Assembly (NCBI GenBank): GCA_001599935.1
Contig: BCIJ01000001.1
Span: 1,799,027 to 1,863,026, forward strand
Direction: 5' to 3'
DNA: 64,000 bases
From: Holtermannia corniformis
Lineage: Eukaryota > Basidiomycota > Tremellomycetes > Holtermanniales
The notes beneath the pieces were generated by a model that saw only the letters and a list, made by a program, of their open reading frames with translations, did not search any database and had not been told where the DNA came from. Both the position numbers and the translations under genes were made by a program. Positions within the stretch are counted from its first letter, which is position 1. Every line of letters starts with the position of its first letter. Shown in pieces: positions 1 to 9,634 of the stretch.

Positions 1-655
1 TGCTAGGGATCGTGCGGCCATAGAGCCTGAGCGCCTCGCCGGCGTTCCACTGGACATAGCTGGCTGAGTACAAGACTTCCGCCAGTGCATCCTTGTAAGC
101 CTTGCCGTTCTCGAGCGTGATCAGGCGCGCGAGATCCTCCTTGTTGGCGAGGATGGCGGCGTGAAAGGCCGTCAAGACGTCGGCGCGCGACTGCGGAGTC
201 GTCTTTTTGAACGTCTTGAAGGCGGCAGCAGCGTTATCGACGGCCTTTTGCGTGTCGGCGACGGTCATGTCGGCGAGCGAGCCGAGGGACTGGCCGCTGG
301 ACGGGTCTGTGATGATGAGTGGGAGGATCCCGGGAAGATGGACTACGCACTGGTGACGTCGAAGCGCTCGTGCGAGCCGAGCTTGACCCACTCGCCGTTG
401 ATGAACGCATCTTGGATGTAGAGAGATGGGTCGTTGAGGCCCAAGTCTTTGATCACGACGTCAGTACAGCACGGTCCGTACACCACCGACGCACCCTTGC
501 CTGTAATCTGGGATGACTAGACGCTATCAGCCCGACTCTGATCTGCACCATGCACTCACAGCGCTCATTGTCCTGAACAGCGGTCTGAGATCTCTAGCCC
601 GGATGTTAGTAGCCTGGTATACCGACGGTCGCAAGAGAACGCTCAGTGCCCGCAT
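1..655 (-). CDS. UGA2: Succinate-semialdehyde dehydrogenase, 5' part (runs off window)
   Basis: Oxidises succinate semialdehyde to succinate in the GABA shunt, probably in mitochondria. Exons read on the minus strand: 560..655, 495..516, 351..446, 1..306 (continues past base 1). The start at 655 opens a basic, hydroxylated leader (MRALSVLLRPSVYQ...) typical of a mitochondrial presequence. A 22-nt second exon then restores the frame into the family's N-terminal block (LNDPSLYIQDAFINGEW) and later NAAAAFKTF and LENGK, near the start of the aldehyde dehydrogenase fold. The catalytic Cys and Glu lie outside the window. Other ALDH subfamilies are possible, but the DPSL...INGEW block fits SSADH best. 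Introns are 43-48 nt with branch-like CTGA(T/C). Confidence 0.85.
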
Positions 656-1150
656 CGTCTTGGGCGGATCCGGTGCGGTGTTGGCTGGCGCCCGTTGGTG
701 TAAACGAGAGCCGGCGGTGGAGGTCTCGGGAAAGGTCAAATCTCATCGTGCTAACCGAGCTGACGGGGCGGAAGCCAGCTGACCAGGCGGAACTCGGCAG
801 GAGCGGGCTCGGTATGTACAGTATCGTGTACACTGGTGTGCGAGGATGAGAGCGATGTACACACCGTGCGTCTTGCGATCGTCCGCACAGACTTTGGTGT
901 GATCGTGGCAGCGTGATCCGAATCGAGCGTCGGTCGTAGACTGATCGCACGTCTGATGTCCAGGACGGAGTGCATAGTGAGCCAGGAGAAGGTGGTCACT
1001 GCAGCACAAATGCACGATAACTGTAGACTCACACAGAGCATCAGTCGGGTGTACCTAGCACCTCGCTAGCAGTTCTCAGCCATTTGTGCTAGCAGTCGAG
1101 TGCAGCAGACCGACCACGTCCAGCGCAACGAGCCAGTCAAGCATCCCAGC
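656..1150. promoter_or_regulatory. Divergent promoter region, SSADH / KIN28
   Basis: About 495 bases lie between the two divergent start codons. I see no convincing gene. GCTAGCAG occurs twice close together (around 1064 and 1088), the second within GTGCTAGCA. A similar GTGCTAGCAA lies in the SEC12/SLX4 promoter. Function is unknown. Confidence 0.4.
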
Positions 1151-2695
1151 ATGGACTTGGCAGCGCTCGAAAATGCCAAAGCTGCTGCAAGGTGTGAGTT
1201 TGCACCTTTACCGGCGCCACACGGCAGACAGTGCACTGCTGAGCTCGAACAGGGACTAAGGACACCAAGATTGGTGAGGGTACCTATGCCGTCGTGTACA
1301 AGGGTCAGAGTCTTTGCTGCAGTCCATTCGCTTAAGAGTAGGGTCTAACATGTAATAAACAGCAACGGAAAAGGCTACGGGGCGCAAGGGTTGGTCGATC
1401 TCGCGATCAGTGCAGCAGCGAGCTGATCACTTGGTAGTCGCGATCAAGAAGATTAAAGTCGGGCTGATGGCCGATGGGCTCGACATGTCCGCCGTACGAG
1501 AAGTCAAGTTCCTACGCGAGCTCTCACATCCCAACGTCATTGCCGTGCGTCCTCCCCTCTGTGCTCTCTTTCACGAGAATAACCCCAACGCTGACACCCG
1601 ACAGATGCTCGACGTCTTCTCCGTCAAGCAAAACCTCAACCTCGTCCTCGAATTCCTCGATACCGACCTCGAAGCCGTAATCAGGGAAATCAAACTGACA
1701 ATCACCAACGCCGACGTCAAGAGCTGGATGGCGATGATGCTGCGTGGGCTCGAGTTTTGTCATCGATATGGCATCCTGCACCGTGTGCGTGCTTGACCAA
1801 TCGCACCGTAGAATGGTCAGGCTGACAAGCCGCTTGCAGGATCTCAAGCCGAACAACTTGCTAATCGCGTCGGATGGTCAGCTCAAGATTGCGGATTTCG
1901 GTCTGGCTCGAGAGTTTGGTGAACCGGGAGATAAGATGACTGCCAACGTGATCACTCGGTCTGTATCCCACACGTCCCACATGTCACACCTAACCTGCCC
2001 AGGTGGTACCGCCCGCCCGAGCTGCTCTGGGGTGCACGCACCTACTCGTCCGCCGTCGACATCTGGTCCGTCGGCACAATCTTTTACGAACTCGTGTTGC
2101 GCCTGCCGTTCATCGCCGGCGAGTCGGACATTGACCAGCTGAAGAAAATGTTCTTCGCCATGGGCACGCCGACAGAGGAGGAATGGCCAGGTCACAAGTC
2201 GTTGCCAGACTACAGTGCCGTGCCAGAGCAGCCAAAGACGACTTGGTGGATGCATATCTCGAGCGTGGGCAAAGAGGGCATGGAGTTGGCGAGGGAGTTG
2301 ATGCGGTTTGATCCCAGGCAGAGGATCACGGCGCGCAAGGTGGGTGCTCTTGCGTGGACCGGCTTCACATCGGGAGTCGACTGGCGAGCGTTGTTGCCAA
2401 TCGTACAACCCGTTGAGAGCCACTTGGGCGTCACTTTGAAACAACAGCCGCTGACACCCTACAGGCATTGCATCACAAGTTCTTCACCTCTCTCCCTCGG
2501 CCAACCCCGCCGGCCAAGCTGCCCAAGCCCCTGGCCGAGCTCCGTCCGCGCGCCCTAGCGCCAGACGAAGTCAACGGCAAGCCCGTAGCGTCCAACGACA
2601 AAGGCCAAGGCGTCAAGCGGAAGGCTGGGCCGCCAGAGGATAGCCTTGCGGATGGTGGAGCGCCGAACAAGGTTGCGAGGCGGCTGTTTGTGTAG
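1151..2695 (+). CDS. KIN28: Cyclin-dependent kinase, CDK7/KIN28 type (TFIIH CAK subunit)
   Basis: Catalytic kinase of the TFIIH cyclin-activating module, which phosphorylates the RNA polymerase II C-terminal repeat. Exons: 1151..1193, 1253..1303, 1363..1389, 1438..1544, 1605..1784, 1840..1958, 2003..2339, 2465..2695 (364 aa; phase kept throughout). Kinase landmarks are complete: glycine loop [10 protein letters not shown] (about 21-30), Lys in VAIKK (44), HRDLKPNN (135-142), DFG (155-157), T-loop [12 protein letters not shown] and [15 protein letters not shown]. The stretch [12 protein letters not shown] followed by [14 protein letters not shown] is diagnostic of CDK7 over CDK1/2. The basic C-terminal tail (VKRKAG...KVARRLFV) fits KIN28/Mcs6. 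The last intron, 125 nt, is longer than the others. Three short N-terminal exons precede the catalytic Lys. Confidence 0.92.
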
Positions 2696-2891
2696 CGTAC
2701 AGTGTACATTCTGGCGTTGTATCGTCTCGTGAGCATTTGCATGGGATCCCGGTCGTTGGGTGGCAAAGTGGTCCGTTTGCGTGATTGGCTCGAGTTGCGC
2801 ACAGACGTCGTTGATGCTCCAGTCACCACCATCCACCACTCGGTGCCATCCACTCTGCACAGTGCTCTCGTGCACGATCCCCGTGCAGACA

Positions 2892-5800
2892 ATGACCAAG
2901 CGGTACCCACTCCTGCCGTGGGACCCACCCCGCAACTCGGACAAAGGCTATCCTATCCGTGCTCTGCCTGACAAGCAACCCTTGAAGCCGTTCGACGCCC
3001 AGCTCATGCCTCGTCGCTCAACCGCTCCAGGTCAGTCCTCGCCATCTCCAGCCCACACCAGCCGAAGCGGTCGAGCTGACGGTCACCCAGTCATCATCAT
3101 CGGCTCCAAGAGAGGCTCGAGCACAGACTCTGCCGGGACCGTGACCGTGACGGAGCACAGCAAGAAGCGCCGGATCGATCCTGAAGACCGCGAGACGGTG
3201 CTCAGGAGTCAGCTGAGGGCCGGGAAGAGCGCGACGAGGTTCGTTACGGCGTCACAGCAGCAGGTACTGACGTCTGTGCAGTCGCTCGAGCGGTAGAAAG
3301 GAGACGCCGTGCGTTGACCAGCTCTGTCTGCAGTACTCGACGCGTGCTGATGCCGATTATTGTAGGCAGCTGCGGATCGTGACGCGTACGCCGCCTCGCA
3401 AGACGACGTCGGGATCGGCGAAAGGATCGGCAAGCAAGACGCAGGTCGCGCTGACTGATGACATGCAATCGAGGAGCAGGTGAGCTTGAGCCTACTCTTT
3501 ACCCGATCGTTCATACGGAGCAGTTGCTGACCGCACGTCCGCAGTACTGAACGCTGGTACACGCCACCTTCGCAGCCGGCATCTTTTCTACCCGCGGCGT
3601 TGGCTGTGCAGCCTGCTATCGTCCTCCAAGGAAGCCGTCTCGAGTCCTCTACAGACACGACTGAGCAACTCGAAGTCGAGAAGCGCAAGAAGCTGCTCGA
3701 AGCGATGCCTGCAGTAGTGACGTCGTCAGACGGCGCAGAGCAGCGCCCAAAGGCAAACGACTCGCAAGATGTGCCGGCTACTCGCCATCACGAAGAGCCA
3801 CGCAGAGACTATGCACTTCACCTACAAGCGCTGCGTGAGATGTCGCAAACGCCCCAACCCGCTCAGGAGATTGGCCAGCTGCCTCCGCCGCGCGTGTTTG
3901 CGCTGAAAGACGAAAACCGCGCAAGGCAACTCGAAAGGGAGCCCAGTCTTACTCACTCGGACCAAGAGTGCGTCCGGCTCGCTGATATGTACTGCGACGA
4001 GCTGCTGACTCTCAGATCGTACAGTAGCGAGTGGCATCGCCGCCACAGAGCGCGCGCTCAGGCCGATGCTCGTTATCGCGTAGGCCGCCGTCCACCTCGT
4101 GGCCTTCCCACAGTCCTGCGCTGACGCTTTGACTAGTTCAAGGTCGCTATCTGCCCGGTCCGTCACACCAACTCTGTTCGCCGCCGCAATCTGACGCGTT
4201 GTAGGCATACGACATGTACGGCGATCTCTGCAAAGCTCAAAAGTGTATCCATGGCGATCACTGCACGTCAGTCACTTGGATTAAGTGAATTGGCGGGACT
4301 GATTTGCATCTCGGACAGCTTTGCTCACCCCGACGATCAAGAATGGGAGGACCTGCTCCGCAGGGGTGTCGCCAAGACGCGCAGCAATGCTGCTTGCCCA
4401 GTGCGTCTGCTGGCGTGAGGAACATGAGCAAGACTGAAGAGTGCAGCACTATGACGACTTTGGCAACCCGAAGACGCCGGGCGGTTGCCGCCAGAAAGAA
4501 TACTGCCCGTAGGTCTCTTTCTTTGCTGCTGTTCGTGCTGACATACGTGAGGTTTTATCACCCTTGGCACCCCAAATGGCTCAGGCTCAGGGGCGAGGGT
4601 CAGCTTCAGCTTCCGACGCTGATCAAATGCAAGGTGAGTCGGTTGCGGTTCGTCGATCATTATACTGACGGACGGAAGCACTACACCCGTTACGGCGAAC
4701 CCATCACCAAGCACGGCTGCTGGTATCACCAGCGGGGCAACTGCAAGTTCGTATCCCACCTCAAGTATACTGCACAACATGGCTGACCCCACACTAGGTT
4801 CGTACACCCCGAGTCAAAGCTATGGGACAGCGCCGTCTGCGTCACGCCCTCGCCGCAGAGCGATCCAAGCTACTTTGAAGAGCCGATCCGCGGCCGCGGG
4901 ATTATCAAGCTACCTTCTGGCTATCACAGCATCAAACACCCACCGCACCATGACACGGCGAATCGTGACGGGCGTGATCGCTCACCCAGTCCTGTCCGTC
5001 GCCTATCGTACACGCCACTCGCCGACCGCCGTATGGGCCAGTCTGGGATTGAGCAAGCTTATATGCAAATGAAGACAGGGCAAGACGATTCTCCAAGCCG
5101 CCCTCTGCCTGGTTCATTGAATGCGCTCAAGCTGTCAGAGTGGATCAGGTCGGTCGCGGCTTCTTTGTCAATGATGATTACTCACATTATCAGTGACGTC
5201 CGCGCCAGCGTTGCCGCCGCAGAGGCCAACGCACAAGCGAGTGACGCGCTGGAGCGCCACGAGGCGTTCTTACACTCTGGTGTTGCATCCTCGCGGGATC
5301 CAGTGATCCAGCAAGAGGGCAAGAACCTCGCCGATCAAGCCAGTTTGACTCGCGAAAAGCTCGAAAGGACCCTCGAAGTACTTGAAGGCTCGACGCGTAC
5401 TTTGTTGCTCGTCGACGCACAATCGAAGCTGGACGACGTATTACAGCGCATCGAAAAGTTGGAGCGCACTGCGCATTCTCAATCCGAGACTAGCTCGCGG
5501 ACTGCCCGCGTGTTGTCGCCTGCGCCTGCACACCGTGCAGGGCAGCACGACGTTTTGCACCGTCTGCAGACGCTCGAGGCATCGAACCTACACCAAACGT
5601 CTCGTGTCGATGGCCTCCGCGACCGGATCGAAGACTGCAGGCAGCAGCTGAGACCGCGCCACGGGCTCGCAAGCCGCGTCCAAGACATCGAGGACGACTT
5701 GATGGATTTGCGCGTCAACAAGAAAATGGACAAGCGAGCTGCCGCCGAGCAACTGCTTGCCCTGAACTGGGATATCCGTGAACTGAAGCGGCTGCGCTTG

Positions 5801-6023
5801 GCGGAGGCGAACGTGATCAAGCGTCAAATCAAGGACGAGCTGATAGCCGAGTTTGGCGCCCATGTTCAGGTCCGTATGTTTGCACGAGCGCGTGCACTCT
5901 GATGTCGAATAGCCGTATGATCCCAACTTTGCATACCACGTCAACCCATACGACCCCACTTCGTCGCTGACTCAAGCGCTGGCTCTGCGCCCCGTCCCGA
6001 GCACCACGCACGAGCTCGAGTGA
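2892..6023 (+). CDS. CCCH zinc-finger / coiled-coil protein of unknown function
   Basis: I do not recognise an orthologue. Exons: 2892..3030, 3091..3238, 3282..3308, 3366..3479, 3545..3967, 4016..4079, 4137..4142 (6 nt), 4205..4266, 4319..4365, 4442..4508, 4552..4633, 4679..4746, 4798..5148, 5194..5869, 5913..6023 (794 aa, all phases consistent). The N-terminal third is disordered (Ser/Thr/Pro/Lys). The centre holds three Cys/His clusters: CKAQKCIHGDHCTFAH (C-x4-C-x5-C-x3-H), GGCRQKEYCPFYHP and KHGCWYHQRGNCKFVHP. The last two lack one cysteine of a standard CCCH finger, and every cluster is split by an intron. The C-terminal part is a long charged helix with heptad-like Leu/Ile (about 420-720), probably a coiled coil. 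RNA binding is an inference from the fingers. The micro-exon is optional for frame. Confidence 0.7.
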
Positions 6024-6230
6024 TCTGGACATCTTCCCCCTCCTGCACGTACCGCACTCGCATTCATTGTAACATACTTGCATCTCAACGTCTGTCTCAT
6101 ACGATCGGTTTCTTGGGTGCCCTGATCATGCTACCTCAGTAGGAAAGGGTTGCCCGTTGTGTATGCATACTCCCATTCATATACATCCAACATACATCTA
6201 GTGGATACTGTACAAAGATCCGGGTAACGC
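6024..6230. other. Short convergent intergenic gap
   Basis: About 207 bases between the stop codons of the CCCH gene and SEC12. It presumably holds both 3' ends. No other feature seen. Confidence 0.4.
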
Positions 6231-9200
6231 TCAGAGGGTGATGCCCGACTTTTGCAGCAAGAAAGCTAGCAGCAGCGCGACCAACGCGACAATGAACGCG
6301 ACGAGAGCCAAGGACACTGCTGGGTATTAGCGTTGCCCAACAAGTCTTCACGCGCACGCACCTCCACCAAAGTTTGCCGGCACAACGATGATCCGCACCG
6401 TGTTGTCAGCACTGGCCGAGACGAGCAGAGACCCAGACGGATTGAACTTGAGCGCCGTCGGCGGGAACGAGTGCGAGTGAAGAATCTTGAGCTGCGGCTG
6501 GGTAGGTTGTCAGTTTCAAAATGTAGGAGAACTGAACGGGAGACTCACTGCCAATGTCTTGGAGTCGAGGATGCCGATCGAGAGGTCGGACGAACCGTAG
6601 GCAAGTAATCGACCATCGGCGCTGAGAGCTGGTCAGCTAGGCACTAGCGCGTCAAGCACATGCTACAAGCCAAGAACGAGGCTGATATCCGAAATGCATT
6701 GCACCAAAAGTGTCAGCCTCGACCACCACGCAGTCGAGCCCGTGTATCGATCCAGGGCTTGACAGTGTCTGGTTGTAGGCTGCTAAGTTTAGGCTGATAG
6801 GGTCGAGGTGGTCGACTCACTGGTTTGCCACACGGCACACCCATGCGGTACAAGCGCACGCCTGGTTTTAACCCAGATCATCCAGCGGTTCACGCCATGA
6901 GACTCTGGCATAGCTCAACCACCAGCAGTCCACTGGCGAGCGCCACTCGGGACGATTCTTCTGCAAATGGCAGTGCGACTTGAACATGATGCGATTCATC
7001 ACCGTCAGGTCGAACGACTGGTGCTGCTGCCAGTCGACAGGCCGCCCGTCATTTTTTGTGTTGGTGACGCACGTTCGATTCCACTCGAGACCGCAATAAT
7101 CGAGCTCGATCCTTGCGGAAATCGCGGCACAGCTGGTGACTTGGGTATGTGCACGTCTGAGCTCACGGTACTATACTGGTGATAGGAGTGCCATGCTGCC
7201 CGTCATGTCGAGGCTTGGCATAGCAACGGAGCAAGATGGAACACCCTTGGCGTTCATCTACGTACTGCCATGGGGTGCTAAGAAGTTGTACACGACGAAA
7301 TCCAAGGCGAGGTTTGGATCTCACTGCATTCAATCACCCTCACGGGGACACGCAGACCAGCCGTACCGAGCACTTCAACGTCGGCGCGCGCCGAAGGGTC
7401 TGGTCGGAGAACCAGCTATACTGCACCTTTGCCAGGTCTCGCGTACCCATACTAGCTGTTTAGCGGTCTAGACCAGGGCAGGTCAAGTTTTCACTTGATC
7501 GCACTGTCACTGCCTACCGCAGAAACACTGGGGAGATTGAACGCCCGTTCACCCGCAGGCTGTGGTGCGAGCTATCGTGTGGCCTGGGTGCAGTGTCATG
7601 CCAACGAGCCAAGAGAATGAGGCTGTTAGCTATGAGCAAGCCCTACACGTGGGCATGTGTCCAGCACGGGGAGGCGCAAACTCGTAGCTAAGTACCCCTT
7701 TTCCCATGGTCCCACATAAGTTTAACCGCCAAAAGTGGTCAGTGGACAAATCAGAACCTAATATGCCAGTTCTGACACGCTGTAACAAGCGCTTCTGGGA
7801 ACGCACGATTAGGTTCGTGACCCCCACTCCACGCAGACCAACCCGAAAGTCCTTTACGCTCGACGCAAGCAACCCCAGCACTCACCTAACATCAAACACC
7901 GTCACAGGCTTACCACCCAGTTCCCTCTTGGCACCGACCGTCCACTCGCCCTTGAGCCCTTCGAGCTCAGCCGCGAGTTTGCGACCGTCATCTTTGAGGG
8001 ATTGAACGGCTGCTTTGACACTTTGCGCGGCTGGTGCGGACGTGGACGTGGAAGACGGGTGGAACGAGAGAGCGGCGATGAACGCTTTGCGTGGTGCGCC
8101 GCGTTTCGCTGGTGCGCGTGCGGCATTGAGGATTGCGAATAGGGTCGGGTGGGGGTTGGTGAGGGATGGTGTGGCGAACCTATGTGGCACGTTAGTGCGG
8201 AGTGCGACGCGGGATGAACTGACCGAGCGGCGCGGTAGACTAGCGTCGTGCTTTCAAACGTTGGTGATGGGATCGTCTGTTTTAACTGAAGGTGAAACGC
8301 TGGTGCCGACGCGGCGGTCGGTTCAGACACGACGTATATTCGTGCAGCTGTCGTTGACGTGACGGCGAGCTGGTGCTGATCAGCCTTTGATCCGCTGCGA
8401 CGATCAACATACCCATTGCCCCTCTGGACTCCAGCTAACGTCTACGAGCTCGCCTGCTGGTTCACCCTGGCTGACATTGGTGGAGAAGACGGGCTCGAGA
8501 GTCGGATAGGAAAGGACGGTCACGACGTCGTCGGTCGTCCCGACGGCTAGTAATGATCCAGCCGGGTTCAAAGCTGTCAGTTTCTGCCGTGCGCGTCAGC
8601 TTCTAATGCGCCTCTCTAGTAAACTCGAGCTTGCCGTGAGTTGCGGCGCCCGACACGCACTTGGTACGGGTAATCGTCTGACCACGGGGCCGAGATGGTC
8701 TGTGCGCTTTTGACGTATTCGAGCCTGCGACCGTGGTCAGCTCGAGCTCGATAGCTAACGCCAAGCCCAGCCAACGACACACTTGTCTTCCGCATAGCTC
8801 AGTACGCGCACATGCTCGTTCTTGCCCTGCTTGATATTGTCGGCTGACGCATTCACGCCCGTCACGAGCTCTTTGGTCTGGTGGTCGTCTCAGCTCGGGT
8901 GATAGAAAGGCGCGCGACGCACACTTGGGTTCAGCGCGACGGTCATGGGTGCGTCTTCGTCGGCTGTAAAGCTGTATTCGGCTTTAGGCGCGAGCTTGCG
9001 GCCGTCTGGGGAGACGGTGAGGAGTTTCTGGGTGGTGGTCAGCTTGGGTGAATCTGCTGTGATTGGCTCAGGCAGCCTCGCCGGGTAACGAGGGATCTCT
9101 CAGCGCTACCAGCTGTGTCGCTCTCGTCCCCCGGCGTGGTGCATCTAACCACCGCAGCAGCCGCCACTGACCAGCTTGTTCTGGATCCCGCTCCTGCTCG

Positions 9201-9303
9201 CGCCGCCGCCGCCTCCCAGGATCAATCGACTATCTGATGTCCATTCTGCCGTGTAGACTGGGAACGCTGGTGTTGGGTGCGAGTGGTGCTGAGTGCGAGT
9301 CAT
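6231..9303 (-). CDS. SEC12: SEC12/PREB family Sar1 guanine-nucleotide exchange factor
   Basis: ER membrane protein that loads Sar1 with GTP to start COPII coat assembly. Exons (minus order): 9172..9303, 8923..9027, 8783..8877, 8657..8724, 8413..8573, 8224..8369, 7886..8179, 6549..6621, 6362..6491, 6231..6316; 429 aa. The N-terminus reads FPVYTAEWTSDSRLILGGGGG, the glycine-rich loop typical of the family, followed by WD-type blades (LNPAGSLLAVGTTDD, SWSPEGQWLAV, FNPSGSLLVSASADNTVRI). It ends with one hydrophobic segment (SLALVAFIVALVALLLAFLL) and a short tail, so there is no long lumenal domain. The start at 9303 begins just before the conserved block. One junction (8574..8656) is uncertain: the only phase-correct GT-AG solution gives a weaker blade strand. 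The intron 6622..7885 is exceptionally long. Confidence 0.88.
6622..7885 (-). other. 1264-nt intron of SEC12, content unexplained
   Basis: Donor gtgagt at 7885 and acceptor ctctcag at 6622 join FDV to SADGRLLAYG in frame. Other introns here are mostly 40-60 nt. I find no long open frame, recognisable transposase or clear terminal repeats. An imperfect hairpin has arms gaacctaat (about 7756) and attaggttc (about 7809). It could be a decayed insertion or hold a non-coding RNA; I cannot tell which. Confidence 0.6.
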
Positions 9304-9634
9304 GGCTGATGATGTTGGATGGTGGTGAAACGGGCTTCGAGTTCAAGTTGGGTGCCAAACCTCCTTTGACGTTTCTGAACACGTCATCGCCCAAGTGTGT
9401 CATCGGACAGGCCATAGAGCACAACATGTAGGCAACTGGAACGTAGCGAGTCAAGCGAGTCAGCAGGAGGATCGCTTAAGCATACCTTTTGGCACTGGAG
9501 GAGAACAAGGGCGGAAGGTGGAAAAGTGCTAGCAAGTTGTTAGCACGTTGCTAGCGCCTTTGATCACGTGACATGATCTGCTTGTTGCCACCCATCGATC
9601 GCGTCCTGCTTTACTTGAACCGCCAACCTGCACC
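9304..9634. promoter_or_regulatory. Divergent promoter SEC12 / SLX4 with inverted repeat and CACGTG box
   Basis: The 331 bases between divergent starts contain an inverted repeat, GCTAGCAA (9528..9535) facing TTGCTAGC (9548..9555), and a CACGTG E-box at 9565..9570 inside GATCACGTGAC. Such boxes bind bHLH factors in fungi; which factor acts here is unknown. Confidence 0.4.

Noticed and set aside
7060..7100. tRNA-like B box (GTTCGATTC) in the SEC12 intron
   Set aside because: The T-stem does not pair and no A box lies at the right distance, so not a tRNA gene.
6622..7885. Short stretch on the minus strand around 7400 (TAGCTGGTTCTCC) that looks like large-subunit rRNA
   Set aside because: Only about a dozen bases match from memory and the flanks do not continue as rRNA; probably chance.
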